NCBI RefSeq assembly: GCF_000613945.1
Contig: NZ_BAJY01000007.1
Location: forward strand, 1 to 64,000
Direction of reading: 5' to 3'
Source of the DNA: Prevotella falsenii DSM 22864 = JCM 15124
GTDB lineage: Bacteria; Bacteroidota; Bacteroidia; Bacteroidales; Bacteroidaceae
DNA: 64,000 nt
Shown here piece by piece: positions 24,342 to 31,728 of the stretch (positions are counted from its first letter, which is position 1; each line of letters begins with the position of its first letter). Made by a program: the position numbers and the translations under genes. The notes beneath the pieces are model-generated. The model was not told where the DNA came from, made no database searches, and worked only from the letters and a program-made list of their open reading frames with translations.

Positions 24342-25991
24342 ATGGACAACAACATATTTCCAATACACACCAAGCTGTATGTTTCGGCTGTTTCGCGATG
24401 GTGGGCAGTGCGCTTGCTCGCCCTTATCGCCCTACCCGCTTTGGCACAGACACCCACCGACACGCTGAAAGGCGAACAAGAATACAGGTTCGGCAACCTT
24501 ATGCAGCTGTGGCACAACACCAATAACGCTTCAGGACTGTCGCTCGACCAATCTCCCAACCGCGGCTACGCTGCCATGGGCTACCTGCATCGGGACGGCA
24601 ACTACCACCGGGTGCAGGAAGGCGGCATGGCAAACAGCCTTCAGTTCTTCACCGAACGCTATCAGCAATTGGGCAAATACCTCTACGGTTACGGCAAAGT
24701 GGACTTCCGTTTGGGCAGAACCAAGGACCGTGCCTTTGCCGACCAATACCGCCCGTACAACGCCAATCCGTACCAATCGGGCAGTTCCATTGCAGGAAGC
24801 TACGATAACCAAGACTTCGACATCGTGGCGGCAGTGGGCACCGTGCCCGTCTTCGGCTGGCGATTTGGCATGCAACTCAACTATCGGTTGGGCGACCTGT
24901 CGCGCCTTCGCGACCCCCGCTCGCGTTCGCAGCTGCTCGACTATCGGCTCACACCGTCGGTATCGTACACCGTCGATAAGCACACGGTGGGTCTGGCAGG
25001 CTATTACGACCGGCGAAAAGAGAAGATGGGCTCGCTGACAACGGTGCAGAGCGACGCCACACTGACTTACTACCTGTTCTCGGGAATGGAAAACGCAACC
25101 GGAACCATCGGCGGCTACTCCGCCTTCAACCGCGAATGGGTGAACCATACATTGGGTACGGAACTGAACTACGGCTTCCGCACCGATGCCTTCCATACGC
25201 TGAACACACTCGGCATCAGCCGCGGCGAAGAGTATGTGTACGGCACTTACAAGTACGAACCGGGCAGATACTTCAGCTATATATATAATGTGCAGTCGCA
25301 AAACCGTCTCCGCACCGGTTCGGTGATACACCAAGCCGACCTGCAAGCACAGTGGCAGCAAGGCTATGCCGACGAATACAGACAGCAACTCGTTATTACG
25401 AAAGACCCCGAAACAGGCATAACATCGTATCGCTACGACCGATTGCTGGAATTTAGAAAACGCTTTCAGGTGCGCACGTTCGACTTCTCGTTCGCCTATC
25501 GTGCCAACTTCGCAGCCCGCCCTCGGCTCGTGGGCACGTCGGCATCGGGCTTCGGGCAGTCCGACAGCGAAAGCATCAGAGCCTACACAGGCTTCCGCAT
25601 CGATGCCCACACGGCGAAAAACCGCCACCTGCTGCCCTTCTCCGAGTCGGATTACGGACGCATCAACTTCCAATTAGAAGACGGAATATCGCTCTTCAAG
25701 CATCGTGTAATGGCGGATATGACGCTCGGTTACAGTCTTTCCACACGTGCCAAGCTCGCTTTGGCAGACCCTTCAAGCGTCTTGGCGCAGGGCGTATGGC
25801 TCAAAGACCTGCCCTACTACGATGCCAACCTCGTGCACGGCAGTCTGCAAGTGATGTACCAATTCCCCCTCACCATCAAGCGCACACGCTCCCTTTGGTT
25901 CGTGAAAGCCTTCGGCAACTTCACTTCTGCCGACACGGCAGGGCACCCCAATCTGTACAACATCGGCATCAGCATCGGCATGTTCAACTGA
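24342..25991 (+). CDS. DUF6850-type outer-membrane beta-barrel protein
   Basis: A 549-residue protein with a signal peptide ending near residue 35 (IALPALAQ) and many alternating, aromatic-rich strands (YLYGYGKVDFRLG, WRFGMQLNYRLGDLSRL, SLWFVKAFGNFTS), ending in a barrel-like strand IGISIGMFN. Proteins of this type (DUF6850) are encoded with DUF4876 and a TonB receptor in Bacteroidota. A porin-like or assembly role for the set is inference. It is the last gene of the operon; a repeat cluster and terminator follow. Confidence 0.8.
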   Translation: MDNNIFPIHTKLYVSAVSRWWAVRLLALIALPALAQTPTDTLKGEQEYRFGNLMQLWHNTNNASGLSLDQSPNRGYAAMGYLHRDGNYHRVQEGGMANSLQFFTERYQQLGKYLYGYGKVDFRLGRTKDRAFADQYRPYNANPYQSGSSIAGSYDNQDFDIVAAVGTVPVFGWRFGMQLNYRLGDLSRLRDPRSRSQLLDYRLTPSVSYTVDKHTVGLAGYYDRRKEKMGSLTTVQSDATLTYYLFSGMENATGTIGGYSAFNREWVNHTLGTELNYGFRTDAFHTLNTLGISRGEEYVYGTYKYEPGRYFSYIYNVQSQNRLRTGSVIHQADLQAQWQQGYADEYRQQLVITKDPETGITSYRYDRLLEFRKRFQVRTFDFSFAYRANFAARPRLVGTSASGFGQSDSESIRAYTGFRIDAHTAKNRHLLPFSESDYGRINFQLEDGISLFKHRVMADMTLGYSLSTRAKLALADPSSVLAQGVWLKDLPYYDANLVHGSLQVMYQFPLTIKRTRSLWFVKAFGNFTSADTAGHPNLYNIGISIGMFN

Positions 25992-26023
25992 TACGCCGAA
26001 CGCTTCAGCCCCAATAACGATTG

Positions 26024-26133
26024 GAAAGCGCAACGGCAGCAACTGCAAAAAACCGCTGCTGCAATTTCAGAACGCAATGGCAGCAACTGCAAAAGACGGC
26101 TATTGCAACTTCAGAACGCAACGGCTGCAACCC
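26024..26133 (+). repeat. Tandem repeat, 44-46 bp, 2.5 units
   Basis: Units start at 26024, 26070 and 26114, sharing GAACGCAACGGCAGCAACTG and GCAACTTCA. It directly precedes the operon terminator. Confidence 0.8.
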
Positions 26134-26141
26134 TAAACCGC

Positions 26142-26178
26142 AAAAGCCTCGTCTCCAAACAAGTGAGACGAGGCTTTT
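26142..26178 (+). terminator. Terminator of the receptor operon
   Basis: AAAAGCCTCGTCT and AGACGAGGCTTTT form a perfect 13-bp stem with an 11-base loop and T-run. Confidence 0.9.
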
Positions 26179-26328
26179 TGGGTTCTTCCGCCAAATGCGT
26201 AAACAGCGCATTATGCGTATATGGAAAGAGCCGACGGCACTTCTGCACAATACCTATCGCAAACCCATACCGATGCGATTAAAAATAAAAAATATTAGAA
26301 AAAATTTTTAATTCTAAAACAAATATAT

Positions 26329-26468
26329 TATTTTTGCATAAGATAAGTTGCACTCGGACATTTGAGAATAAGTTCTCATGTCGCTCGTTGGCGTTATCTT
26401 TGCATAAGATAAGCTGCACTCGGACATTTGAGAATAAATTCTCATGTCGCTCGTTGGCGTTATCTTTG
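26329..26468 (+). promoter_or_regulatory. Three -7 boxes in a 66-bp tandem repeat
   Basis: TATTTTTG at 26329 and TATCTTTG at 26395 and 26461 are spaced exactly 66 bp. Two complete units between them are nearly identical and contain the palindrome GAGAATAAATTCTC. All point at the first paralogue of the modular secreted family. Confidence 0.8.
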
Positions 26469-26570
26469 CACAAGATAGTACCAGCGAACGGAACGAGCGC
26501 ACAAGCGCAAACACCTGCGGGCAACCTGTTAAACCTAAAAACAGCTACAACAATAAAAGCATTAACGCAA

Positions 26571-26654
26571 AACCTAATTCATCACATAAAATGCCCAAAC
26601 CTCCGATACGGCGTTGCTCTGCGAAGAGTTTCAACAGGGAGGAAACAACTTAAA
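26571..26654 (+). ncRNA. Conserved 5' leader of the modular family, copy 1
   Basis: It contains ACCTAATTCATCAC, CCTCC (26600-26604), a CTCT-GCGA-AGAG hairpin (26617-26628) and GGGAGG (26637-26642), 12 nt before the ATG. CCTCC can pair with GGAGG. An alternative reading is a 20-codon upstream frame starting ATGCCCAAACCTCCG and ending TAA at 26654, just before the gene start. Confidence 0.65.
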
Positions 26655-27539
26655 ATGAAACCAAATCTACTTAAGAAAAGCTACGCGGCTACGGCTGCAT
26701 TGTTCATCGCATTGTTCGCTTTCGGCACAACGGCGCACGCACAGCAGGACTACACACTTGCCATTGCGGGCAGAACCGTAAACGAACAGAACTGCAAAGA
26801 AATATCTAAGTTTCCCGGCGTTAGCGGAAAGGTGGAGTACGACAACGCTACGAAGACACTGACGCTCGAAAATGCCACCATCACGGCGTCGCAGGTGAAC
26901 ACACATTGTATCATGAACTTCATCAACGGACTTAAAATAAAGGTGGTCGGCAACAATACGCTCGAGTCGAAACAGGCTTGGGCGATACTCAATTATCAGG
27001 ATTGCGACCTCACGGTGATGGGCAGCGGCACGCTGAAAATGAAAGGTTCGTCCACTTCTGCCGAGCCTACGTTTATGGTAGGCTTCTTCAATGTGGGCAC
27101 CGTAACGGTGAAAGACTGCACCATGGAGGTGAGCGCAGGACTCTACGGCATCGGTAGCGGCAAGTGGAAGTTCGACCATTGCACCGTGCGCGCCAAGGGT
27201 AACGGTGCCGACGACAACGAATTTGCAGGCAGCCTCTGCTATCTGCACGCAAAGCCGGAGTTTGTCGGCTGCGAGATAGTTGCTCCGGAAGGAGCTTATT
27301 GGAAAGAATTTGAGAGCAACGGACAAAAGAAATACTCGCTCTTTGGGGCTGACGAGAAGGTGATGACCGACTGGGTTACCATCTCGTCTCAAGCAACAGG
27401 CATCGACACGGCTGCTGCCAAGCCCGGCAAAACCACTCGCAGCATCTACAGTATTAGCGGTGTCCGCCTGTCCGACGAGCTGAACAACCTGCCGAAAGGC
27501 GTGTACATCGTAGGCGGAAAGAAGGTTGTGAAGCAGTAA
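26655..27539 (+). CDS. Modular secreted repeat protein, B-type domain (paralogue 1)
   Basis: A 294-residue protein with a signal peptide (1-31, FGTTAHAQ). One B-type unit runs from about 35 to 250: LAIAGRTVNEQNCKEISKFP, GKVEYDNATKTLTLENATI, INGLKIKVVGNNTL, then VMGSGTLKMKG, ASAGLYGIG-like turns and a VTDWV-like end (DWVTISSQATG). The short regular strands suggest a right-handed beta-helix-like solenoid. The C-terminal tail (SISGVRLSDELNNLPKG, IYIVGGKKVVKQ) matches other exported proteins here. Family function unknown; surface adhesion or glycan binding is a guess. The true start at 26655 follows the conserved leader; the frame is open much further upstream but crosses promoter repeats. Confidence 0.8.
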   Translation: MKPNLLKKSYAATAALFIALFAFGTTAHAQQDYTLAIAGRTVNEQNCKEISKFPGVSGKVEYDNATKTLTLENATITASQVNTHCIMNFINGLKIKVVGNNTLESKQAWAILNYQDCDLTVMGSGTLKMKGSSTSAEPTFMVGFFNVGTVTVKDCTMEVSAGLYGIGSGKWKFDHCTVRAKGNGADDNEFAGSLCYLHAKPEFVGCEIVAPEGAYWKEFESNGQKKYSLFGADEKVMTDWVTISSQATGIDTAAAKPGKTTRSIYSISGVRLSDELNNLPKGVYIVGGKKVVKQ

Positions 27540-27556
27540 AAACCTCGCTCTTGCAC

Positions 27557-27564
27557 TACCTTTG
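27557..27564 (+). promoter_or_regulatory. -7 box of paralogue 2
   Basis: TACCTTTG lies 18 bases after the stop of paralogue 1, so paralogue 2 is probably transcribed separately. Confidence 0.5.
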
Positions 27565-27602
27565 CACAACAACACATACGAAAAACAACAAGTAAAACGT
27601 AA

Positions 27603-27683
27603 AACCTAATTCATCACAATACGCCCGAACCTCCGACACGGCGTTGCTCGGAAAGAGTTTCAATAGGGAGGCAACCATTAACA
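27603..27683 (+). ncRNA. Conserved 5' leader, copy 2
   Basis: It has the same order as copy 1: ACCTAATTCATCAC, CCTCC (27630-27634), CTC-GGAAA-GAG hairpin, GGGAGG (27666-27671), 12 nt before the ATG at 27684. Confidence 0.65.
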
Positions 27684-29173
27684 ATGAAACCAAATCTACT
27701 TAGGAAAAGCTACGCACGCACAGCCGCGCTCTTCTTGGCACTGTGCGCCCTGCCCGCAACAATGTCGGCACAAACCGAATACGGTATCGAAATTGCAGGA
27801 GAAAAAGTAACTTCCGAGAACTGCAAAGACCTGTCTGTGATAGAAGGTGTAAGCGGTAAGGTAAGCTACGACGACGCCACAAAGACCCTCACGCTTGAAA
27901 ACTCAGCCATCAACGGAGGTTCAGACGCCGGCATCAGCTCTAAAATCGACGGGCTCACCATCAAGCTGACAGGTATCAACAAAATACTTTCTTCAGAGTC
28001 GGGCATCTACACCGTGAAGTCGTCGGGCATGCAAGCACCCAAGCCACTCACCATTACGGGCGGCGGAACGCTCAACGTTGAAAGCTCCAACTACGACGGC
28101 ATCTATGCAAAAGGCACATCGCTCGTTATCGAAAACTGCACCGTGAACGCCAAGGGCGTAGGCTTCGGCATTACGGGAGAGAGCGGCATAGGCAGCGAAA
28201 ACTTCACCATCAAGCAAGCAACCGTAACGGCTGAAGGCACTGAACGCGGCTCCATCGCACGGTTCGCAATGATGCACATCGACGGTTGCGACATTAAAAA
28301 GCCCCGCCAAGCCAAGTTCGACGAAGCAATGCACGCCATAACCAACCTCGGCGAAATACTTACGGAACCCGTAACCATTAAGCTGTAGACAAATACTACA
28401 TCGATATTGCAGGCGTGCCGGTAACACCGGAAACCTTCAACGACTTCTCGAAGATACCGGGCGTAAGCGGCAAGGGGTACTACGAACCTGCCACAAAGGT
28501 GGTAACCTTCGATAACATCACCATCGAGAAGGACGCAGATATATGTTTCTTTAACGGAGTAACGGGTCTGACCGTGCGTGTTATCGGCAACAACACCCTG
28601 ACCTCTGCCAACAATGTAGCCATCTCGGGACTTGCCAGCGGCAGCATGACCTTTGAAGGCGACGGCAAACTGGTTGCCAACGGCTCGACCGATGCCAACC
28701 TCGAAATACTTCGTACTGGCATTTGGATAATGGCTGACATCACCGTTCGCAACTGTACGTTCGAGATAACAGGCGGTGTGTGCGGCATCTTGGGCGGCGA
28801 ATGGACGTTCGACCACTGCAACGTGCGTGTCAAAGGCGACGGCAGCAACGACAAATATGCCGGCAGCATCAACTATTTACTGGATATTCCGAAGTTCATA
28901 GGCTGCTCTATTGTTTCTCCGGGCAACACTAAATGGCAGGATTTCACCATTCAGACCACCAACTACTATACCCTTTATGGCGAAGACGATAAGGCTGTTA
29001 CCGACTGGGTTGTTATCGAACCGGACGAAACAGCCATTGCCCGGCCAACCGTTAAGCCCGTTACAGCCAAGCAAGGCATCTACAACCTTAACGGCGTACG
29101 CCTGTCGGCACCGCTGAAAGACCTACCCAAAGGCATCTATATCGTAAACGGTAAAAAGGTTGTAAAGCAATAA
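27684..29173 (+). pseudogene. Modular secreted repeat protein, A-B domains, one-base frameshift (paralogue 2)
   Basis: Signal peptide (1-30), then an A-type unit to about residue 235: EIAGEKVTSENCKDLSVIEG, LTLENSAI, LTITGGGTLNVESSNYDGIY, IENCTVNAKG, TVTAEG, MMHIDGCDIKKP. The first frame stops at 28388. One extra base near 28385 gives TIKLVDKYYIDIAGVPVTPE and carries on into a B-type unit (28400-29173) with the standard tail IYIVNGKKVVKQ. The joined product is about 497 residues. It is the clearest case of two unit types in one protein, and the break falls exactly in the linker between them. If real, it would release the A unit alone. Confidence 0.78.
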
Positions 29174-29243
29174 ATGTTGCGCTGCAGCGGTACGAAGCAT
29201 CGCACCCTGCAAGCCTTATCCTATACAACTACAATAAGATTTC

Positions 29244-29282
29244 AAGGTGTGGGAGCATGCGTCGTCATGTTCCCCACACCTT
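29244..29282 (+). terminator. Terminator of paralogue 2
   Basis: AAGGTGTGGGAGCATG pairs with CATGTTCCCCACACCTT (about 15 bp, one mismatch) around GCGTCGT-like loop bases; six Ts follow. Confidence 0.85.
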
Positions 29283-29362
29283 TTTTACTTCCGTCAAGGA
29301 TAGGACGGAAAGGTAATCGACACATCAATGGCATGTTCCTCACACCTTTTTTACTTCCGTCA
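29266..29362 (+). repeat. 31-bp direct repeat at 66-bp spacing
   Basis: CATGTTCCYCACACCTTTTT and the following TACTTCCGTCA occur at 29266-29296 and 29332-29362. The right arm of the terminator is thereby duplicated without a left arm. Confidence 0.8.
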
Positions 29363-29419
29363 GCCATAGCCTACCACCCTAAAAATTGCATAAGAAAGCA
29401 GAAAAAACATAGATTTAAA

Positions 29420-29451
29420 TTTGATAATATGAAATTAAAAACCTACCTTTG
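29420..29451 (+). promoter_or_regulatory. Promoter of paralogue 3
   Basis: TTTG at 29420-29423, a 20-bp spacer and TACCTTTG at 29444-29451. The transcript would have a leader of about 180 nt before the ATG at 29641. Confidence 0.7.
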
Positions 29452-29584
29452 TAAAACAATGAGAATAGAAAAGAGCTATTATTTGTTACATAAAAGACAG
29501 GTTCTAAAAGACAGTAATAAAAGGAACTCTTCAGCATGGAATTTTTAAGTTCCTGCCTAAAGGCAATTTAACCCATTTAACGCC

Positions 29585-29640
29585 CACGCCTCCGACACGG
29601 CGTTGCTCCGAAAGAGCTTAACAGGGAAGGCATTTGAACA
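29585..29640 (+). ncRNA. Conserved 5' leader, copy 3 (shorter)
   Basis: CCTCC (29589-29593), GACACGGCGTTGCTC, a CTC-CGAAA-GAG hairpin and GGGAAGG (29624-29630). The upstream CTAATTCATCAC part is not conserved here. Confidence 0.6.
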
Positions 29641-30483
29641 ATGAAATCAGGTAAACAAAAGCACGTCTACGCAGCAATGGCTGCGCTGTTCATCACCATT
29701 TTCGCACTGCCTGCACAGGCACAAAACCTCTACGAGAACGAACCCACAACCACCTACGACCTTAAAATTGCAAACACAGACGTAACTTCCGACAACTGCA
29801 ACGACCTTTCTAAAATTCCCGGCGTAAGCGGAACGGTAAGTTACAACCCACAAACAAAAACCCTGACCCTGCAAGACGCAACCATCGATATACAAGAAGA
29901 CAACGCCATCTTGTCGTACATCGACGACTTGACGGTCAAGGTTACAGGCACCAACAACCTCAGTTCATCGAAGGCAACCATCAGCTTCAGAGCACCACTC
30001 ACCATTACGGGCGGAGGCACGCTCAACCTTCAAAGCGAGAAAGACTGTGCCCTCTACATCAATGCAACAAAACTTACCATCGACAATTGCACCCTAAGTG
30101 CCAAGAGTAAGGTGTATGGCATTTCGGGAGCTGAAGGCATTCGGGAAAAAGTTGCCGTAACAAACGCCACCGTAATAGCCGAAGGAACAAAGTACGGTTC
30201 TATCTGCGACATTGCCGAACTCACCCTGACAGGCTGTTCCATCACCGAGCCGATGGGCGCAATCTTCGACCCCGACAAGCGCGCCGTTGTGCTTATGCTG
30301 AACAATGAGATAGTAAAGAGCAAGGTAATAATAAGCAAAGACCCCACCGGCATCGAAGCACCGGTTGCAGACACGGCTGCCCCGCAAGGCATTTTCACCC
30401 TTAGCGGCGTCCGTCTCCCTGACGATGCGCAGTTGTCAAAAGGCATTTACATCGTAAACGGAAAGAAAGTTGTGAAGCAATAG
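29641..30483 (+). CDS. Modular secreted repeat protein, A-type domain (paralogue 3)
   Basis: A 280-residue protein with an intact frame. The signal peptide ends near ALPAQAQ (29). One A-type unit follows: LKIANTDVTSDNCNDLSKIP, LTLQDATIDI, DDLTVKVTGTNNLSS, LTITGGGTLNLQSEKDC, LTIDNCTLSAKSKVYGISGA, ATVIAEGTKYGSICDIAEL. The C-terminal tail is FTLSGVRLPDDAQLSKG then IYIVNGKKVVKQ. It is the A-only member of the family. It lies downstream of paralogue 2 with its own promoter, and its signal peptide differs from the MKPNLL type of the others. Confidence 0.8.
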   Translation: MKSGKQKHVYAAMAALFITIFALPAQAQNLYENEPTTTYDLKIANTDVTSDNCNDLSKIPGVSGTVSYNPQTKTLTLQDATIDIQEDNAILSYIDDLTVKVTGTNNLSSSKATISFRAPLTITGGGTLNLQSEKDCALYINATKLTIDNCTLSAKSKVYGISGAEGIREKVAVTNATVIAEGTKYGSICDIAELTLTGCSITEPMGAIFDPDKRAVVLMLNNEIVKSKVIISKDPTGIEAPVADTAAPQGIFTLSGVRLPDDAQLSKGIYIVNGKKVVKQ

Positions 30484-30621
30484 CCTGTGGGAAAACCGAC
30501 GTTTCCATAGCTCCTATCCCCTACCCCTCGTGAAACAGCAGCGGGGGAACTGCCCCGAAGGAATACAGTTTCCCCTATTGCAAATTAGGAAAATCCCGAT
30601 GGCTGTCTCATTTTTTACCAT

Positions 30622-30629
30622 TACCTTTG
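30622..30629 (+). promoter_or_regulatory. -7 box upstream of the 197-bp element and DKNYY gene
   Basis: TACCTTTG lies 12 bp before the hairpin element, so the element would form the 5' leader of the 30878 gene. Confidence 0.5.
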
Positions 30630-30641
30630 CACCATACATTA

Positions 30642-30838
30642 AACCCCAATCGGTCATTAGCGTCCTTGACTGATTTTGTTCGATTGTCGAGCAGATGTGC
30701 CGGCATTTCATCGAAGGCGTAGCGGGCTACGTCGAGGTGTAATGGCGGCGCAGATGCCGGCAAGCGGACCAAAGCAGTAAGGAAGCATGACCGTAATAAC
30801 AAATATAAGAAAAGCGTCCTAATGAACCGATTGGGGTT
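30642..30838 (+). repeat. 197-bp long-hairpin element, copy 1
   Basis: The ends AACCCCAATCGGTCATTA and TAATGAACCGATTGGGGTT are inverted repeats. The whole length forms an imperfect hairpin: TGCCGGCAT with ATGCCGGCA, and apex GTAGCGGGCTAC near the centre. Same length as copies at 45117 and 45988. Confidence 0.88.
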
Positions 30839-30877
30839 AAACTAAAAACAGTAAAAACAAATAAAAGTAAGGTAACT

Positions 30878-31438
30878 ATGAAACAGACGAACTTTAAAAA
30901 CTTACGCCACAGCGCACTTTTGCTTTTCGCTGCCTTCGCACTGATAGCCGGCGCACAGCCGCAACAACAGAAACAGCTCTATTCTTTCAACCGTAAGGGA
31001 GTGTACTACGAACGGCAACCCATGGTGGGAGCAGACTATCGGTCGTTCATCGACTTGGGTTACGGCTATGCGAAAGACCGCTATAACGTGTATTACAGAG
31101 GACGGGTGCTGCCCTACGTAGACCCTGCCACTTTCCGCCTGCGTCTGCCGGGCATGCCTTATCCTGACGATTACCCGATGGACGGCGACGGCTACGGACA
31201 GCAGAACTTCGAATACTACCGCATTACATCGAATGCCGTGCTCTTCCGTGGAAAGAAACTCGACGCATCGCCCCATAGTTTTAAGGAATTGGGCTGGGGC
31301 TACGGCAAGGACGCTTTCAACGTTTACTACATGGGAAAGAAGGTAGAAGACGCTTTCGTCAGCAACTTCAGAGTGCTCGAAGACGGCTATGCGGAGGACA
31401 CTTTCAACACATATTACAGGGGAAGAAAGATAGAATAG
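30878..31438 (+). CDS. Exported DKNYY-repeat protein
   Basis: A 186-residue protein with a signal peptide (about 1-27). Repeats of the DKNYY type follow: LGYGYAKDRYNVYYRGRVL, LGWGYGKDAFNVYYMGKKV and DGYAEDTFNTYYRGRKIE. DKNYY domains are short beta-repeats that turn up in secreted and lipoproteins of many bacteria; no activity is known. Promoter TACCTTTG is at 30622, and the intact 197-bp hairpin element lies between promoter and gene, so it probably forms part of the mRNA leader. A CTAG array follows the stop. Confidence 0.8.
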   Translation: MKQTNFKNLRHSALLLFAAFALIAGAQPQQQKQLYSFNRKGVYYERQPMVGADYRSFIDLGYGYAKDRYNVYYRGRVLPYVDPATFRLRLPGMPYPDDYPMDGDGYGQQNFEYYRITSNAVLFRGKKLDASPHSFKELGWGYGKDAFNVYYMGKKVEDAFVSNFRVLEDGYAEDTFNTYYRGRKIE

Positions 31439-31489
31439 CCCCCTATCTGACGTGCGTGCGGCTTTGTTAAAATAATGCAATGCGTTGGT

Positions 31490-31529
31490 CTAGTGTTTCT
31501 AGGATTTCTAGGATTCCTAGGATTCCTAG
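31490..31529. repeat. CTAG nonamer array C (5 units)
   Basis: CTAG at 31490, 31499, 31508, 31517 and 31526, exact 9-bp steps, then CTAT at 31535 in phase. It lies downstream of the DKNYY gene. Confidence 0.92.
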
Positions 31530-31630
31530 AAATACTATGCCAACTCGTTTTTCTTTGGTGTCGGCAGCGCGATAAACTACGCTCCTGCAAGTCGGCAGCA
31601 GCTCTTTAACTAATTTTTATATACCCTTTA

Positions 31631-31660
31631 AAAGGTAATGAAAAAAAAACATTACCTTTG
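31631..31660 (+). promoter_or_regulatory. Inverted repeat overlapping the DUF2723 promoter
   Basis: AAAGGTAATG (31631-31640), nine As, then CATTACCTTT (31650-31659). The right arm contains the -7 box TACCTTTG (31653-31660). A regulator binding the palindrome would block the promoter. Confidence 0.6.
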
Positions 31661-31728
31661 CAAGCGGCTTTGCACTCACTGCAAAGAACAATACAGAAAG
31701 ACAATTGATACATTATTATATATAATAG

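Noticed and set aside
26334..26654. Upstream extension of paralogue 1 beginning in the promoter repeats
   Set aside because: It translates tandem promoter DNA; the signal peptide and conserved leader put the start at 26655.
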